From contig NZ_JAMLIX010000001.1 in NCBI RefSeq assembly GCF_023953965.1, positions 1,736,501 through 1,800,500 on the forward strand: a stretch of DNA of 64,000 nucleotides, in the 5' to 3' direction. A model generated the notes under the pieces. That model worked only from the letters and a program-made list of their open reading frames with translations. It made no database searches and was not told the origin of the DNA. Shown piece by piece: positions 33,850 to 43,777 of this stretch; position 1 is the stretch's first letter; every line of letters starts with the position of its first letter. The position numbers and the translations under genes are program-made. This DNA is from Bosea sp. (in: a-proteobacteria) (lineage in GTDB: Bacteria; Pseudomonadota; Alphaproteobacteria; Rhizobiales; Beijerinckiaceae).

Positions 33850-35856
33850 ATGAGCAAGGCTTTCGACAGGAAAACCCGCCGCCGCAAACCGGGACGTGAC
33901 GGGCTGCCCGATATCCGCGATGGAGCGGACCGGCGCGCGCGCCGACCGGAGGTATCGCGGGAGGCAACCGCCGGCGCTCCGGCCGCTGCGGCTGCGACCC
34001 TCGTTTCCCTGTTCGCCGAACAGGTCGGCATGGACCCGCATCGCGCCGCGCTGTCGCTCGGCCCGGCGAGCCTCAGCTATGCCGAGCTCGACCGGCGTGC
34101 CGACAGGCTGGCCGAGCGGCTCAGCGCGCTGGGTGCCGGACCCGGCGCGATCGTCGGGCTCAGCCTGCCGCGTTCGTTCGAGCTCATCGTGGCGATGCTC
34201 GCCATCCTGAAGAGCGGCGCGGCCTATCTGCCGCTCGACCCCGCCTATCCCGGCGAGCGCCTGGCCTTCATGGTCGAGGATGCCGGCGCCGCGATCGTCG
34301 TCGCGGCCGGCGATGGCGCGGATTGGCTGCCGCACGGCTGCCGGCGGCTCGACCCTCGTGACGACGACGGAGCCGGGGCGCGGCCTCCGGCGTCAATGGC
34401 GCGTCCGCCCGAAGCCGGCGACCTGGCCTACGTGATCTACACCTCCGGCTCGACCGGCCGCCCGAAAGGGGTCGCCGTCGAACATGCCTGCGTCACGCGG
34501 CTCTTCAGCGCGACGCAAGGCTGGTTCGGCTTCCGCTCCAGCGATGTCTGGACCCTGTTCCATTCGGTGTCGTTCGATTTCTCCGTCTGGGAGATCTGGG
34601 GGGCCCTGCTCCATGGCGGGCGGCTCGTGATCGTGCCCGACGGCACGACGCGCGATCCCGCCGCCTTCCTGGGCCTCATCGCGGAGGAGGGCGTCACCGT
34701 CCTCAACCAGACGCCCTCCGCCTTCGCCGCGCTCGACCGCGCCGATCAGGACCGCCAGGGGCGCGAGCGGCTCATGCTGCGTCTCGTCATCTTCGGCGGC
34801 GAGGCGCTGGATCCGAGGCGGCTCGCCGACTGGTACGCGCGCCGGGGCGAGCACGCGCATCTCGTCAACATGTACGGCATCACCGAGACCACCGTTCACG
34901 TCACTTATCGCCCGTTGTCGCCGGCGGACACGGCGTTGCGATCGAGCCCGATCGGCTGGCCGATCCCGGATCTCGACATCCTGCTGCTGGACGGCGAGAC
35001 GATGCGGCCGGTCCCGACGGGCGAGACCGGCGAGATCTTCGTGGCGGGGCCGGGGCTTGCGCGCGGCTATCTCAACCGGCCGGAGCTGACGGCCGCCCGC
35101 TTCGTGCCGCATCCGCATGAGCCGGGCGCGCGGCTCTATCGCTCCGGCGATCTCGGCAGGCTGAACCGGCACGGCGAATACGAGCATCTCGGCCGGGCCG
35201 ACCAGCAGGTCAAGATCAGGGGTTTTCGCGTCGAGCTCGGGGAGATCGAGACCGCGCTCATGGCGCATCCCGCGATCGGGCAGGCCGCCGTCATGCTCCG
35301 CTGCGGCGAGGGGGGCGATCGCCTCGTCGGCTATCTCGTCGGCAATGGCGGCGAGCGCCCGTCGCCTGCCGCGCTGAAGGCCCATCTCGCCCGCGGCCTG
35401 CCGGATCACATGGTGCCGGCGGCTTTCGTCTTCGTGCCCGAGCTGCCGCTGACGGTGAACGGCAAGCTCGATCGGGCGGCGCTGCCGGCGCCCGGCCGGT
35501 CGCGGCCCGACAGCGTCGCGCCCTACAGCGCCCCGCGCAATCCGCTCGAACGCAAGCTCGCCGAAACCGCCGCGGCCGTGTTCCAGCTCGATCTCGTCGG
35601 CATCGACGACAATTTCTTCGACCTCGGCGGCAATTCCCTGCTGATGGTCGAGCTTCACCGCCGCCTCCTCCCCGAGATGGGGTGGCTCGGGCTGGTCGAT
35701 CTGTACCGCCGGCCGAACCTGCGCGCGCTCGCCGGGCCTGAACCGGCGCGCGCCGGCGCGCCCGGCTTGCTCGCCGCCGCCCGCGAACGCGGGATGCGCA
35801 TGCGGGAACCCTCCCGATCCCCGCCTTCGAACCCTGCCTGCCGGTGGCCCTCATGA
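33850..35856 (+). CDS. NRPS loading module A-T, predicted threonine-activating
   Basis: This 668-residue protein has an adenylation domain (about 48-560) and a carrier domain (about 565-645, Ser596 in GGNSL). A-domain motifs are intact: YTSGSTGRPKG, FDFSVWEIW, NMYGITETT, YRSGDLG and NGKLDR. Reading the ten pocket positions by alignment to GrsA-PheA gives D-F-W-N-I-G-M-V-H-K, the established threonine code. No condensation domain precedes it, so it acts as the loading module. The stop overlaps the next ATG (ATGA). The basic 49-residue N-terminal extension is unusual, and ATG 33850 has no clear ribosome binding site, so the start is uncertain. Confidence 0.92.
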   Translation: MSKAFDRKTRRRKPGRDGLPDIRDGADRRARRPEVSREATAGAPAAAAATLVSLFAEQVGMDPHRAALSLGPASLSYAELDRRADRLAERLSALGAGPGAIVGLSLPRSFELIVAMLAILKSGAAYLPLDPAYPGERLAFMVEDAGAAIVVAAGDGADWLPHGCRRLDPRDDDGAGARPPASMARPPEAGDLAYVIYTSGSTGRPKGVAVEHACVTRLFSATQGWFGFRSSDVWTLFHSVSFDFSVWEIWGALLHGGRLVIVPDGTTRDPAAFLGLIAEEGVTVLNQTPSAFAALDRADQDRQGRERLMLRLVIFGGEALDPRRLADWYARRGEHAHLVNMYGITETTVHVTYRPLSPADTALRSSPIGWPIPDLDILLLDGETMRPVPTGETGEIFVAGPGLARGYLNRPELTAARFVPHPHEPGARLYRSGDLGRLNRHGEYEHLGRADQQVKIRGFRVELGEIETALMAHPAIGQAAVMLRCGEGGDRLVGYLVGNGGERPSPAALKAHLARGLPDHMVPAAFVFVPELPLTVNGKLDRAALPAPGRSRPDSVAPYSAPRNPLERKLAETAAAVFQLDLVGIDDNFFDLGGNSLLMVELHRRLLPEMGWLGLVDLYRRPNLRALAGPEPARAGAPGLLAAARERGMRMREPSRSPPSNPACRWPS

Positions 35857-38800
35857 GTGACCTGCTCCCGCGCAATGCCGTCGCGATCATCGGCATGTCC
35901 GGCCGCTTTCCCGGGGCGGCGGATGTCGCCTCCTTCTGGCGCAACCTCCTGGACGGGGTGGAATCGATCGCCCGTTTCGACGCCACGGAGCTGGAAGACA
36001 GCTTCGATGCCGCAACCCGCGCGCTGCCGAACTACGTTCCGGCGCGATCCGTTCTGGAAGGCGTCGAGCTGTTCGATGCCGCCTTTTTCGGCATGCTGCC
36101 CCGCGAGGCCGCCGTCACCGATCCGCAGCAGCGGCTGCTGCTCGAATGCGCCTGGGAAGCGCTCGAGGATGCCGGCCACGATCCGACCGGTCCCGGCCAG
36201 TGCATCGGCGTCTTCGCCGGCGCGACCTCCGGCACCTATCTGTTGAACAACCTGTTCCAGGACCGCGCGACGGTGGCCGCCTACACCTCGAATTTCCAGA
36301 TCGGCAACCTGCCGATGCTGGTCGGCTCGGCTTGCGATTTCACGGCGACGCGGATCGGCTACAAGCTCGGCCTGACCGGCCCCTGCGTCGCCATCCAGTC
36401 GGCCTGCTCGACCTCGCTGCTGGCGGTGGCGCAGGCCGTGCAGAACCTGCTCTGCCACGGCTGCGACATGGCTCTGGCGGGCGGCGTCTCGATCACCTTC
36501 CCGCAAAGGCGCGGCTATCTCGCCCAGGAGGGCGGCATCGTCTCGACGGACGGCCATTGCCGCGCCTTCGACAGCGGCGCCACGGGCACGGTCTTCGGCA
36601 GCGGCGCCGGCATGGTGCTGCTGAAACGCCTGGAGGATGCGGTCGCCGACCGCGACCATATCCACGCCGTCATCCGCGGCGTCGGCGTCAACAACGACGG
36701 CGCGGCCAAGGTCGGCTTCACGGCGCCGAGCGTCGACGGCCAGGCGGCGGCGATCGCCATGGCCCATGCGGCGGCCGATGTCGATGCGCGCTCCATCGGC
36801 TATGTCGAATGCCACGGCACCGGCACGCCGATGGGCGATCCCATCGAGGTTGCCGGGCTCACCGCCGCCTTCCGCCTGACGACGGAGGATCGCGGCTTCT
36901 GCGCGCTCGGCTCCGTCAAATCCAATGTCGGCCATCTCGACGCGGCCGCCGGGGTGACCGGCCTGATCAAGGCGGCGCTCTCGGTCGCGACCGGAACGGT
37001 GCCGGCGAGCCTGCATGTCACCGAGCCCAATCCGGCGCTCGAGCTGCCGGACAGCCCGTTCTTCATCGCCGACCGCCGGCAGGAATGGCCCGTCGAGGGC
37101 TTGCGCCGGGCCGGCGTCAGCGCCTTCGGCTTCGGCGGCACCAATGTCCATCTCGTGCTGGAGCAGGCGCCCGCAATGGGCGCCGTGGCACCCGCCAGAC
37201 GCACGCAGATCCTGACGCTCTCGGCCCGCAGCACCGCGGCGCTCGACGCGGCGCGGGAGAGGCTCGCCGACCATCTCGAAACGCATCCCGAGCAGGACCT
37301 CGCCGACATCGCCTTCACCTTGCAGACGGGGCGGCGAGCTTTCGCGCACCGCATGGCCGTGACCGGCGCCGACCATGCCGCAGCCGCCGCCGCCTTGCGC
37401 AAGCAGAATGCGGCGCGGGCTCCGGCGATCTCCGGCGCCGGCGACCTCGTCTTCATGTTTCCGGGACAGGGCTCGCAATATCCGCAGATGGCGCGCGAGC
37501 TCCATGCCGGGGAGCCGGTGTTGCGCCGAACGGTCGATCTCTGCTGCGAGATCCTGAAGCCGAAGCTCGATTGCGATCTGCGCGGCCTGCTCTATCCGAG
37601 CAATGGCGGGGCCGATCCGGAGCGCCTCTCGGCGACGCGGTTCGCCCAGCCCGCGATCTTCACGGTCGAATACGCGCTTGCGCAACTGCTGGCGAGCTGG
37701 GGCCTGCGCCCCGCCGCCATGATCGGCCACAGCGTCGGCGAGTTCGCAGCCGCCTGCATCGCCGGCGTCTTCTCGCTGGAGGATGCCCTGTCGCTGGTGG
37801 CGACGCGCGGGCAAATGATGCAGGACCTGCCGGGTGGCGCGATGCTGGCCGTGCGCCTGCCCGATGCCGAGATCGCGGCGCTGGCGCGCGACGGCGTCTC
37901 GCTCGCCGCGATCAACGCGCCGGGCATGAGCGTGCTGGCCGGACCGTTCGAGGCGATCGAGGCGCTGGAAGCCGAGCTCGCGCTCCGGGGGGTGACGCAT
38001 CGCCGGCTGCAGACCTCGCATGCCTTCCATTCGAGCATGCTCGACCCGCTGATCGAGCCCTTCACCGAGGCGGTCGCGGCGATCCGCCTGCGCCCGCCCG
38101 AATTGCCCTATGTCTCGGGCGTCACCGGCCAGTGGGTGACGGCGCAACAGGCGACGGACCCGTCCTATTGGGCAAGCCACGCCCGCGAGCCCGTCCGCTT
38201 CGCCGACGGCATCGCCACGCTGGCGCGCGAGCTCTCGCCGGTGCTGCTCGAGGTCGGACCGGGGGCCGCGCTGTCGAGCTTCGCGCGGCAAGGCGCGGGG
38301 GCCGGGTGCAACACGGTCTCCTGCCTGCCAGCGCCGGAGGGCGATGCCGGGGAGATGCTGGCCGCGGCCGTCGGGCGCCTGTGGAGCGTCGGCGTCATGC
38401 CCGATTGGGCCGCCTGGCACGGCGAAGGCGGCCGCAGGCGCGTCTGCCTGCCGACCTATCCGTTCGAGCGCAGCCGGCACTGGGTCGACCCCCCGGCCGG
38501 GAACGCATCGGCCGCGCCGGACCCCGTAACTCCAACCCAGCGTTCGAGCCAACCCGATCAGGATCCCGCCATGTACCGCCAAGCCGATGCCGACATGTCC
38601 CCGGGCCGCCCGGAACTGGGCAGCCGCGTGGCCGCGATCTTCGAGAACCTGTCGGGCCGCTCCTTCAGCGCGGCGGACAGCGGCGCGAGCTTCCTCGAAC
38701 TCGGCTTCGATTCGCTGCTGCTGACCCAGGCGGCGCAGAGCCTCCAGACGACCTTCGGCGTGCAGATCCGGTTCCGGCAGCTTCTCGACGACCTGCCCAG

Positions 38801-41800
38801 CATCGACGAGGTCGCGCGCCATATCGCGGAAACATGCCCGCCGGAGATCACCAGGCCCGCTCCGGTCGTGGCGATGCCTGCCGCGCTGGCCCTGGCGCAG
38901 CCCGCCGCTCCCGCGCCCGCTGCGGCCATCACCCGGGAGCAGCCGCGCGAAGCCGGGGTCGATGCGCTGATGCGCGAGCAGCTCGCGGTGATGTCGCGGC
39001 TGATGGAGCGTCAGTTGCAGGCCCTGGGCGGCCAGCCCGCCGCGCCCGTCGTCGAGACGGCGCCGCCGCCGGCCCAGCCGCCACGGCAGGCCGCCGCCCC
39101 GGCTTCCGCGAAGGAGGCGCCCGCGCGCTTCAAGCCGCTGATCCGCACCGGCAGCGAGGCGCTCACCGAGGCGCAGCGCGCCCATATCGCCCGGCTGACG
39201 GCGGACTATGTCGGCAAGACCTCCACCTCGAAGCGGCTCGCGGACGAGAGCCGTCCGGTTCTGGCCGATCCGCGCACCGTCGCCGGCTTCACGACGGACT
39301 GGAAGGAGATGGTCTATCCGATCGTCTCCGCGCGGGCGAAAGGCGCCTGCATCTGGGATGTCGATGGCAACGCCTATATCGACCTCGTCAACGGTTACGG
39401 CCAGACCGCATTCGGCCACGCGCCGGATTTCGTCGTCGCGGCCGTTCAGGCACAGCTTGCGGAAGGCTTCGCCATCGGTCCGCAATCGCCCTTGGCGCAC
39501 GAGGCCGCGCGACTCTTCTGCGAGCTGACCAGCCACGCCCGCGTCGCTTTCTGCAATACCGGCTCGGAAGCGGTGATGGCGGCGCTGCGCGTCGCCCGGA
39601 CCGTCACCGGCCGCGACGGCGTCGCGGCCTTCTCCGGCGCCTATCACGGCCAGTTCGACGAGGTTCTGGTGCGCGGCGTCGGCGCGGGTGGAGAGCATCG
39701 TTCGCTGCCCGCCGCGCCCGGCATCCCGGCGCAGGCCGTCGGCCGCATGACCGTGCTGGATTACGGCACTGATGAGAGCCTCTCCTGGCTGCGCGAGCAT
39801 GCCCATGAGCTCGCCGCCGTCCTGGTCGAGCCGGTCCAGAGCCGCCGGCCCGGATATCTCCCCGCCGCTTTCCTGAAGGAGCTGCGCGCGATCACCGAAC
39901 GGGCGGGGACCGCGCTGGTCTTCGACGAGGTCGTGACCGGCTTCCGCGTGCATCCGGCCGGCGTCCAGGCCCTGCTCGGCATCAAGCCGGACCTCGCCAC
40001 CTATGGGAAGGTCGTCGGCGGCGGCCTGCCGATCGGCCTGCTGGCGGGCGTCTCCCGCTTCATGGACGCGCTCGACGGCGGCGCCTGGCGCTTTGGCGAC
40101 GACAGCGTGCCGGAGGCCGGCGTCACCTTCTTCGCGGGAACCTTCGTCAGGCATCCGCTCGTGCTGGCGGCGACGGTCGCGGTCCTGAAGCACGTCAGGG
40201 ACAGGGGGGCCGCGCTGACCGAGGAACTGACGGCCCGGACGCAGCACCTCGTCGCGGAACTGAAGCGGGGCTTCGCGGAAGTCGGCTGGGATGTGCCCAT
40301 CGAGCACTATGGCAGCGTGATGTATTTCGAGCCGGGCCGCGACCATCGTCTCGGCAGCCTGCTGCATTACCATCTGCGGGCGCGCGGCATCTTCATCCAG
40401 GAGCATTACCCGTGCTTCCTGACGACGCAGCATGGCGACGCCGAGATCGCGTCGATCGTCGAGGCGTTCCGCGACAGCCTGCGGCTCATGCGGCAGGACG
40501 GGATGCTGCCCGGCGCCGCTGACGCCATGCATCTGCCGAAAGCGATCCTGCCGGCGCAGATCGCGCGCGTCCCCGCCGCGATCGAGCTTCCCCTGACCGA
40601 GGCCCAGACGGAGATCTGGCTCTCGGACCAGACGGGGCCGCAGGCCAGCGCCGCCTTCGTCGAATCGGTCAGCCTGACGCTCGACGGCGCCATCGACGCG
40701 GCCCGTCTCGCGGAGGCGATACGGCAGGTCGCGGCGCGCCACGCGATCCTCCACGCGCGTTTCTCCGCCGATGGCGAGACGATGCGGATCGCCCCTTCCG
40801 ACACGCTCCCCGTCGCGATCGTCGATCTCAGCGGCCAGACCGATCCCGAAGCCGCCTTGCGCGCCCGGATCGAGGCGCGCGCGAGAGAGCCCTACGATCT
40901 CGTGCAGGGGCCGGCGGCGGAAGCGGAGATCGTCGTGCTGGGCGAGAGGAAGCACGTCGTCGTCCTGTCGGCGCATCACATCGTCTGCGACGGCTGGTCG
41001 ACGAACATCCTGCTGGACGAGATCGCCACGGCCTATCGTGCAGGCGTCGACGCGCTGAAAGCGCCGATGGCCTTCGCCGATTACGCCAGGCTGATCCGCG
41101 ACGACGCGCGCGCTGAGGAATCCGCGGCCTACTGGGTGGGAATCTTCGAGAGCATCCCGGCCCCTCTCGATCTGCCGACCGATCGTCCCCGGCAGGCGAC
41201 GCGCAGCTTCCGCGGCGGCACGCGCACGGCCTTCATCGATGCCGGACTCTACCGCGACGTGAAGGCGACCGGCGCCCAACGCCGCCGGACCCTATTCGCC
41301 ACGCTCTTCGCCGCCTTCCAGGTGCTGATGCTGCGGCTCAGCGACCAGCGCGATCTCGTCATCGGCATCCCCGCCGCCGGGCAATCGCTGCTGGAGGGCG
41401 CGACTCCGGTGGGCCACTGCGTCAACTTCCTGCCGGTTCGCTCGGCGATCGACCCGGCAGAGCCCTTCAGCGCCCATCTCGACAAGGTCGGCCGCGTCAT
41501 CCTCGACGCCTACGACCATCAAAGCTGCACGCTCGGCACGCTGCTGAAGCGGCTCGGCGTCGCGCCTGTCCGGGGCCGGCTGCCGCTGGTGGAGGTCCAG
41601 TTCAACCTCGAGCGCCTGGCCGATCGTCTCGACTTCGGCCCGGAGCTGCGCGCAAGCGTGCAGCCGAACCCGAAATCCTTCTCGACCTTCGATCTCTACG
41701 TCAACATCGTCGAATCCGACGACGGGCTCCGCATCGATTGCTGCTACGGCGCCGATCTCTTCGATGCCGCGACGATCGATCGCTGGCTCGGGCATTACCG

Positions 41801-43769
41801 CACGCTGCTCTCAGCCTTCGTCGCCGACCCGGACCAGCCGATCGCGGCGATGCCGCTGATCGAGGCAGGCGAGCGCCAGCGCCTCGTCGCCGACCTCAAC
41901 GACACCCGGATCGCCTTCCCGGACGGGCAGGATGCGGTCGAGGCCTTCGAGATGCAGGCGCGGCAACGCCCCGATGCGATCGCGGTGTCGTGCGGCGAGG
42001 AAGAGCTGTCCTATGCCGCTCTTAACGCCTGGGCCGACCGCATCGCGGCCGAGCTGACGGCCAGGCTCGACGCGCCCGAAAGCCGCGTCGGGCTGCTGAT
42101 CGGACGCTCGCCCGCCCTCGTCGCCGCCATGCTCGGCGCGCTGAAGGCCGGCTTCCCCTATGTGCCGCTCGACCCGGCGATGCCGGCGGCCAGGATCCTG
42201 CGGATCCTGCGGGACGCGGAAGCCGCGGCCCTGCTGAGCGCCGGCTCGCGCGAAACTGCCGTCATCGAGCCGGACGAAGGCGTCGCGGTCATCGACGTTC
42301 ACCGGACCGAGCCCAAGCTCGCGGGCATCAGGACGGCGTCCGTCGCTCCCGATCAGCTCGCCTACGTCATCTACACCTCCGGCTCGACCGGCGCGCCCAA
42401 GGGCGTCGAGATCAGCCGTGGCGCGCTTTCGAACCTGCTCTTCGCCATGGCGCGCGAGCCGGGCTTCGGCGATGGAGACACCCTCCTCGCCGTCACCACC
42501 GTCACCTTCGACATCGCCATGCTGGAGCTCTTGCTGCCGCTGGTCAGCGGTGGCCGCGTCGCCATCGCCAGCGCCGAGGAAGCGCGCGACGGCTCGGCGT
42601 TGCTGGCGCGGCTGAACCAGAGCCGGGCCACCGTGCTCCAGGCGACGCCGATGACATGGCGGCTGTTGCTGGAAGCCGGTTTCAGCTCCTGGCCCGGCTT
42701 GCGCATGCTTTGCGGCGGCGAGGCCTTGCCGCTCGATCTCGCCCGCAGGCTGATGGCCGGCGGCGGCGCGCTGTGGAACATGTATGGCCCGACCGAGACG
42801 ACGATCTGGTCCTCGGTCGCCCGGATCAGGCCCGACGACGAGGTCGTCACCATCGGCCTGCCGATCGCCAACACGCAATTCTATATCGTCGACGCCAATG
42901 ACGCGCCCGCCGGTGTCGGCATCCCCGGCGAATTGCTGATCGCGGGCGCGGGGCTCGCGCGCGGCTATGCCGGCAATCCGAAGCTCACGGCCGCAAGCTT
43001 CGTCGCGAACCCGGTCGATCCCGGCGCCAGCGCGCGTGTCTACCGCACCGGCGACAGGGCCAAATATCTTCCGGACGGCCGCATCCAGCATCTCGGGCGC
43101 CTCGACCATCAGATGAAGCTGCGCGGATTCCGGATCGAGCCCGGCGAGATCGAGGCCGTCCTCGCCCGCCGGACGGGCATCGTCTCGGCCGTCATCCTGC
43201 GCGAGGATGTTCCCGGCGAGCCGCGCCTGGTCTGCTATTACGTCACGACCGCCGAAAACCTGGCCCCGGCCGCATTGCGGGCCGCCCTGGCGCAGGAGCT
43301 GCCGGACTACATGGTGCCGGCTCACTGGGTCGGGCTGCCGGCCCTGCCGCTCAATGCGAGCGGAAAGCTCGACCGTGCCGCGCTTCCGGTTCCCGCCGCC
43401 CAGGTCGCGGCGCCGCAGGCCGACAAGGCCGCGCCGCGCACGCCCGCCGAGGACATTCTCACCCGCATCTGGAGCGAGGTCCTGAAGCGCGACGATATCG
43501 GCATCGACGACGATCTCTTCGATCTCGGCGCCGATTCCCTCAGCATCTTCCAGATCACCGGGCGGGCGCGCCGCGAGGGCCTGAAGGTCGCAGCCCGCGA
43601 CTTCTTCCGCAACCGGACGATCGCGGGCGTCGTCGCCGTGCTGCCCGAGGCGGATGCCGTCGAGCCGGTGGCCGCCACGTCGCCGCTCTGGAAGCGGGCC
43701 TGGCGTCGCCCGCGCGAGGCGGCGGTGCCGGCCGGTCCGGATGCCGTCTCGCAACGCGAACAGGGGTGA
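35853..43769 (+). CDS. hybrid PKS-NRPS: KS-AT-ACP-aminotransferase-C-A-T
   Basis: This 2638-residue assembly-line enzyme has seven domains. KS (5-440; C185 in SACSTSL, HGTGTP, SNVGHLDAAAG). AT (535-790; S627 in GHSVGE; HAFH predicts malonyl-CoA). ACP (915-985; S954). PLP class-III aminotransferase (1110-1560; K1386 in TYGKVVGGG). C (1580-2015; HHIVCDG with H1708). A (2035-2515; pocket D-I-L-Q-L-G-M-I-W-K, a glycine-type code). T (2535-2605; S2562). There is no ketoreductase or dehydratase, so the beta-keto group made by the KS should be transaminated, as in mycosubtilin and microcystin AMT modules. GTGA couples it to the next gene. Domain edges are approximate. Confidence 0.93.
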   Translation: MSDLLPRNAVAIIGMSGRFPGAADVASFWRNLLDGVESIARFDATELEDSFDAATRALPNYVPARSVLEGVELFDAAFFGMLPREAAVTDPQQRLLLECAWEALEDAGHDPTGPGQCIGVFAGATSGTYLLNNLFQDRATVAAYTSNFQIGNLPMLVGSACDFTATRIGYKLGLTGPCVAIQSACSTSLLAVAQAVQNLLCHGCDMALAGGVSITFPQRRGYLAQEGGIVSTDGHCRAFDSGATGTVFGSGAGMVLLKRLEDAVADRDHIHAVIRGVGVNNDGAAKVGFTAPSVDGQAAAIAMAHAAADVDARSIGYVECHGTGTPMGDPIEVAGLTAAFRLTTEDRGFCALGSVKSNVGHLDAAAGVTGLIKAALSVATGTVPASLHVTEPNPALELPDSPFFIADRRQEWPVEGLRRAGVSAFGFGGTNVHLVLEQAPAMGAVAPARRTQILTLSARSTAALDAARERLADHLETHPEQDLADIAFTLQTGRRAFAHRMAVTGADHAAAAAALRKQNAARAPAISGAGDLVFMFPGQGSQYPQMARELHAGEPVLRRTVDLCCEILKPKLDCDLRGLLYPSNGGADPERLSATRFAQPAIFTVEYALAQLLASWGLRPAAMIGHSVGEFAAACIAGVFSLEDALSLVATRGQMMQDLPGGAMLAVRLPDAEIAALARDGVSLAAINAPGMSVLAGPFEAIEALEAELALRGVTHRRLQTSHAFHSSMLDPLIEPFTEAVAAIRLRPPELPYVSGVTGQWVTAQQATDPSYWASHAREPVRFADGIATLARELSPVLLEVGPGAALSSFARQGAGAGCNTVSCLPAPEGDAGEMLAAAVGRLWSVGVMPDWAAWHGEGGRRRVCLPTYPFERSRHWVDPPAGNASAAPDPVTPTQRSSQPDQDPAMYRQADADMSPGRPELGSRVAAIFENLSGRSFSAADSGASFLELGFDSLLLTQAAQSLQTTFGVQIRFRQLLDDLPSIDEVARHIAETCPPEITRPAPVVAMPAALALAQPAAPAPAAAITREQPREAGVDALMREQLAVMSRLMERQLQALGGQPAAPVVETAPPPAQPPRQAAAPASAKEAPARFKPLIRTGSEALTEAQRAHIARLTADYVGKTSTSKRLADESRPVLADPRTVAGFTTDWKEMVYPIVSARAKGACIWDVDGNAYIDLVNGYGQTAFGHAPDFVVAAVQAQLAEGFAIGPQSPLAHEAARLFCELTSHARVAFCNTGSEAVMAALRVARTVTGRDGVAAFSGAYHGQFDEVLVRGVGAGGEHRSLPAAPGIPAQAVGRMTVLDYGTDESLSWLREHAHELAAVLVEPVQSRRPGYLPAAFLKELRAITERAGTALVFDEVVTGFRVHPAGVQALLGIKPDLATYGKVVGGGLPIGLLAGVSRFMDALDGGAWRFGDDSVPEAGVTFFAGTFVRHPLVLAATVAVLKHVRDRGAALTEELTARTQHLVAELKRGFAEVGWDVPIEHYGSVMYFEPGRDHRLGSLLHYHLRARGIFIQEHYPCFLTTQHGDAEIASIVEAFRDSLRLMRQDGMLPGAADAMHLPKAILPAQIARVPAAIELPLTEAQTEIWLSDQTGPQASAAFVESVSLTLDGAIDAARLAEAIRQVAARHAILHARFSADGETMRIAPSDTLPVAIVDLSGQTDPEAALRARIEARAREPYDLVQGPAAEAEIVVLGERKHVVVLSAHHIVCDGWSTNILLDEIATAYRAGVDALKAPMAFADYARLIRDDARAEESAAYWVGIFESIPAPLDLPTDRPRQATRSFRGGTRTAFIDAGLYRDVKATGAQRRRTLFATLFAAFQVLMLRLSDQRDLVIGIPAAGQSLLEGATPVGHCVNFLPVRSAIDPAEPFSAHLDKVGRVILDAYDHQSCTLGTLLKRLGVAPVRGRLPLVEVQFNLERLADRLDFGPELRASVQPNPKSFSTFDLYVNIVESDDGLRIDCCYGADLFDAATIDRWLGHYRTLLSAFVADPDQPIAAMPLIEAGERQRLVADLNDTRIAFPDGQDAVEAFEMQARQRPDAIAVSCGEEELSYAALNAWADRIAAELTARLDAPESRVGLLIGRSPALVAAMLGALKAGFPYVPLDPAMPAARILRILRDAEAAALLSAGSRETAVIEPDEGVAVIDVHRTEPKLAGIRTASVAPDQLAYVIYTSGSTGAPKGVEISRGALSNLLFAMAREPGFGDGDTLLAVTTVTFDIAMLELLLPLVSGGRVAIASAEEARDGSALLARLNQSRATVLQATPMTWRLLLEAGFSSWPGLRMLCGGEALPLDLARRLMAGGGALWNMYGPTETTIWSSVARIRPDDEVVTIGLPIANTQFYIVDANDAPAGVGIPGELLIAGAGLARGYAGNPKLTAASFVANPVDPGASARVYRTGDRAKYLPDGRIQHLGRLDHQMKLRGFRIEPGEIEAVLARRTGIVSAVILREDVPGEPRLVCYYVTTAENLAPAALRAALAQELPDYMVPAHWVGLPALPLNASGKLDRAALPVPAAQVAAPQADKAAPRTPAEDILTRIWSEVLKRDDIGIDDDLFDLGADSLSIFQITGRARREGLKVAARDFFRNRTIAGVVAVLPEADAVEPVAATSPLWKRAWRRPREAAVPAGPDAVSQREQG

Positions 43770-43777
43770 GCGGGGCC

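Noticed and set aside
35655..41279. 1874-codon open frame on the minus strand opposite the PKS-NRPS gene
   Set aside because: It is an antisense shadow of a GC-rich coding sequence. The translation is rich in Arg, Asp and Gln without domain motifs, and the plus strand encodes complete KS, AT and aminotransferase domains.
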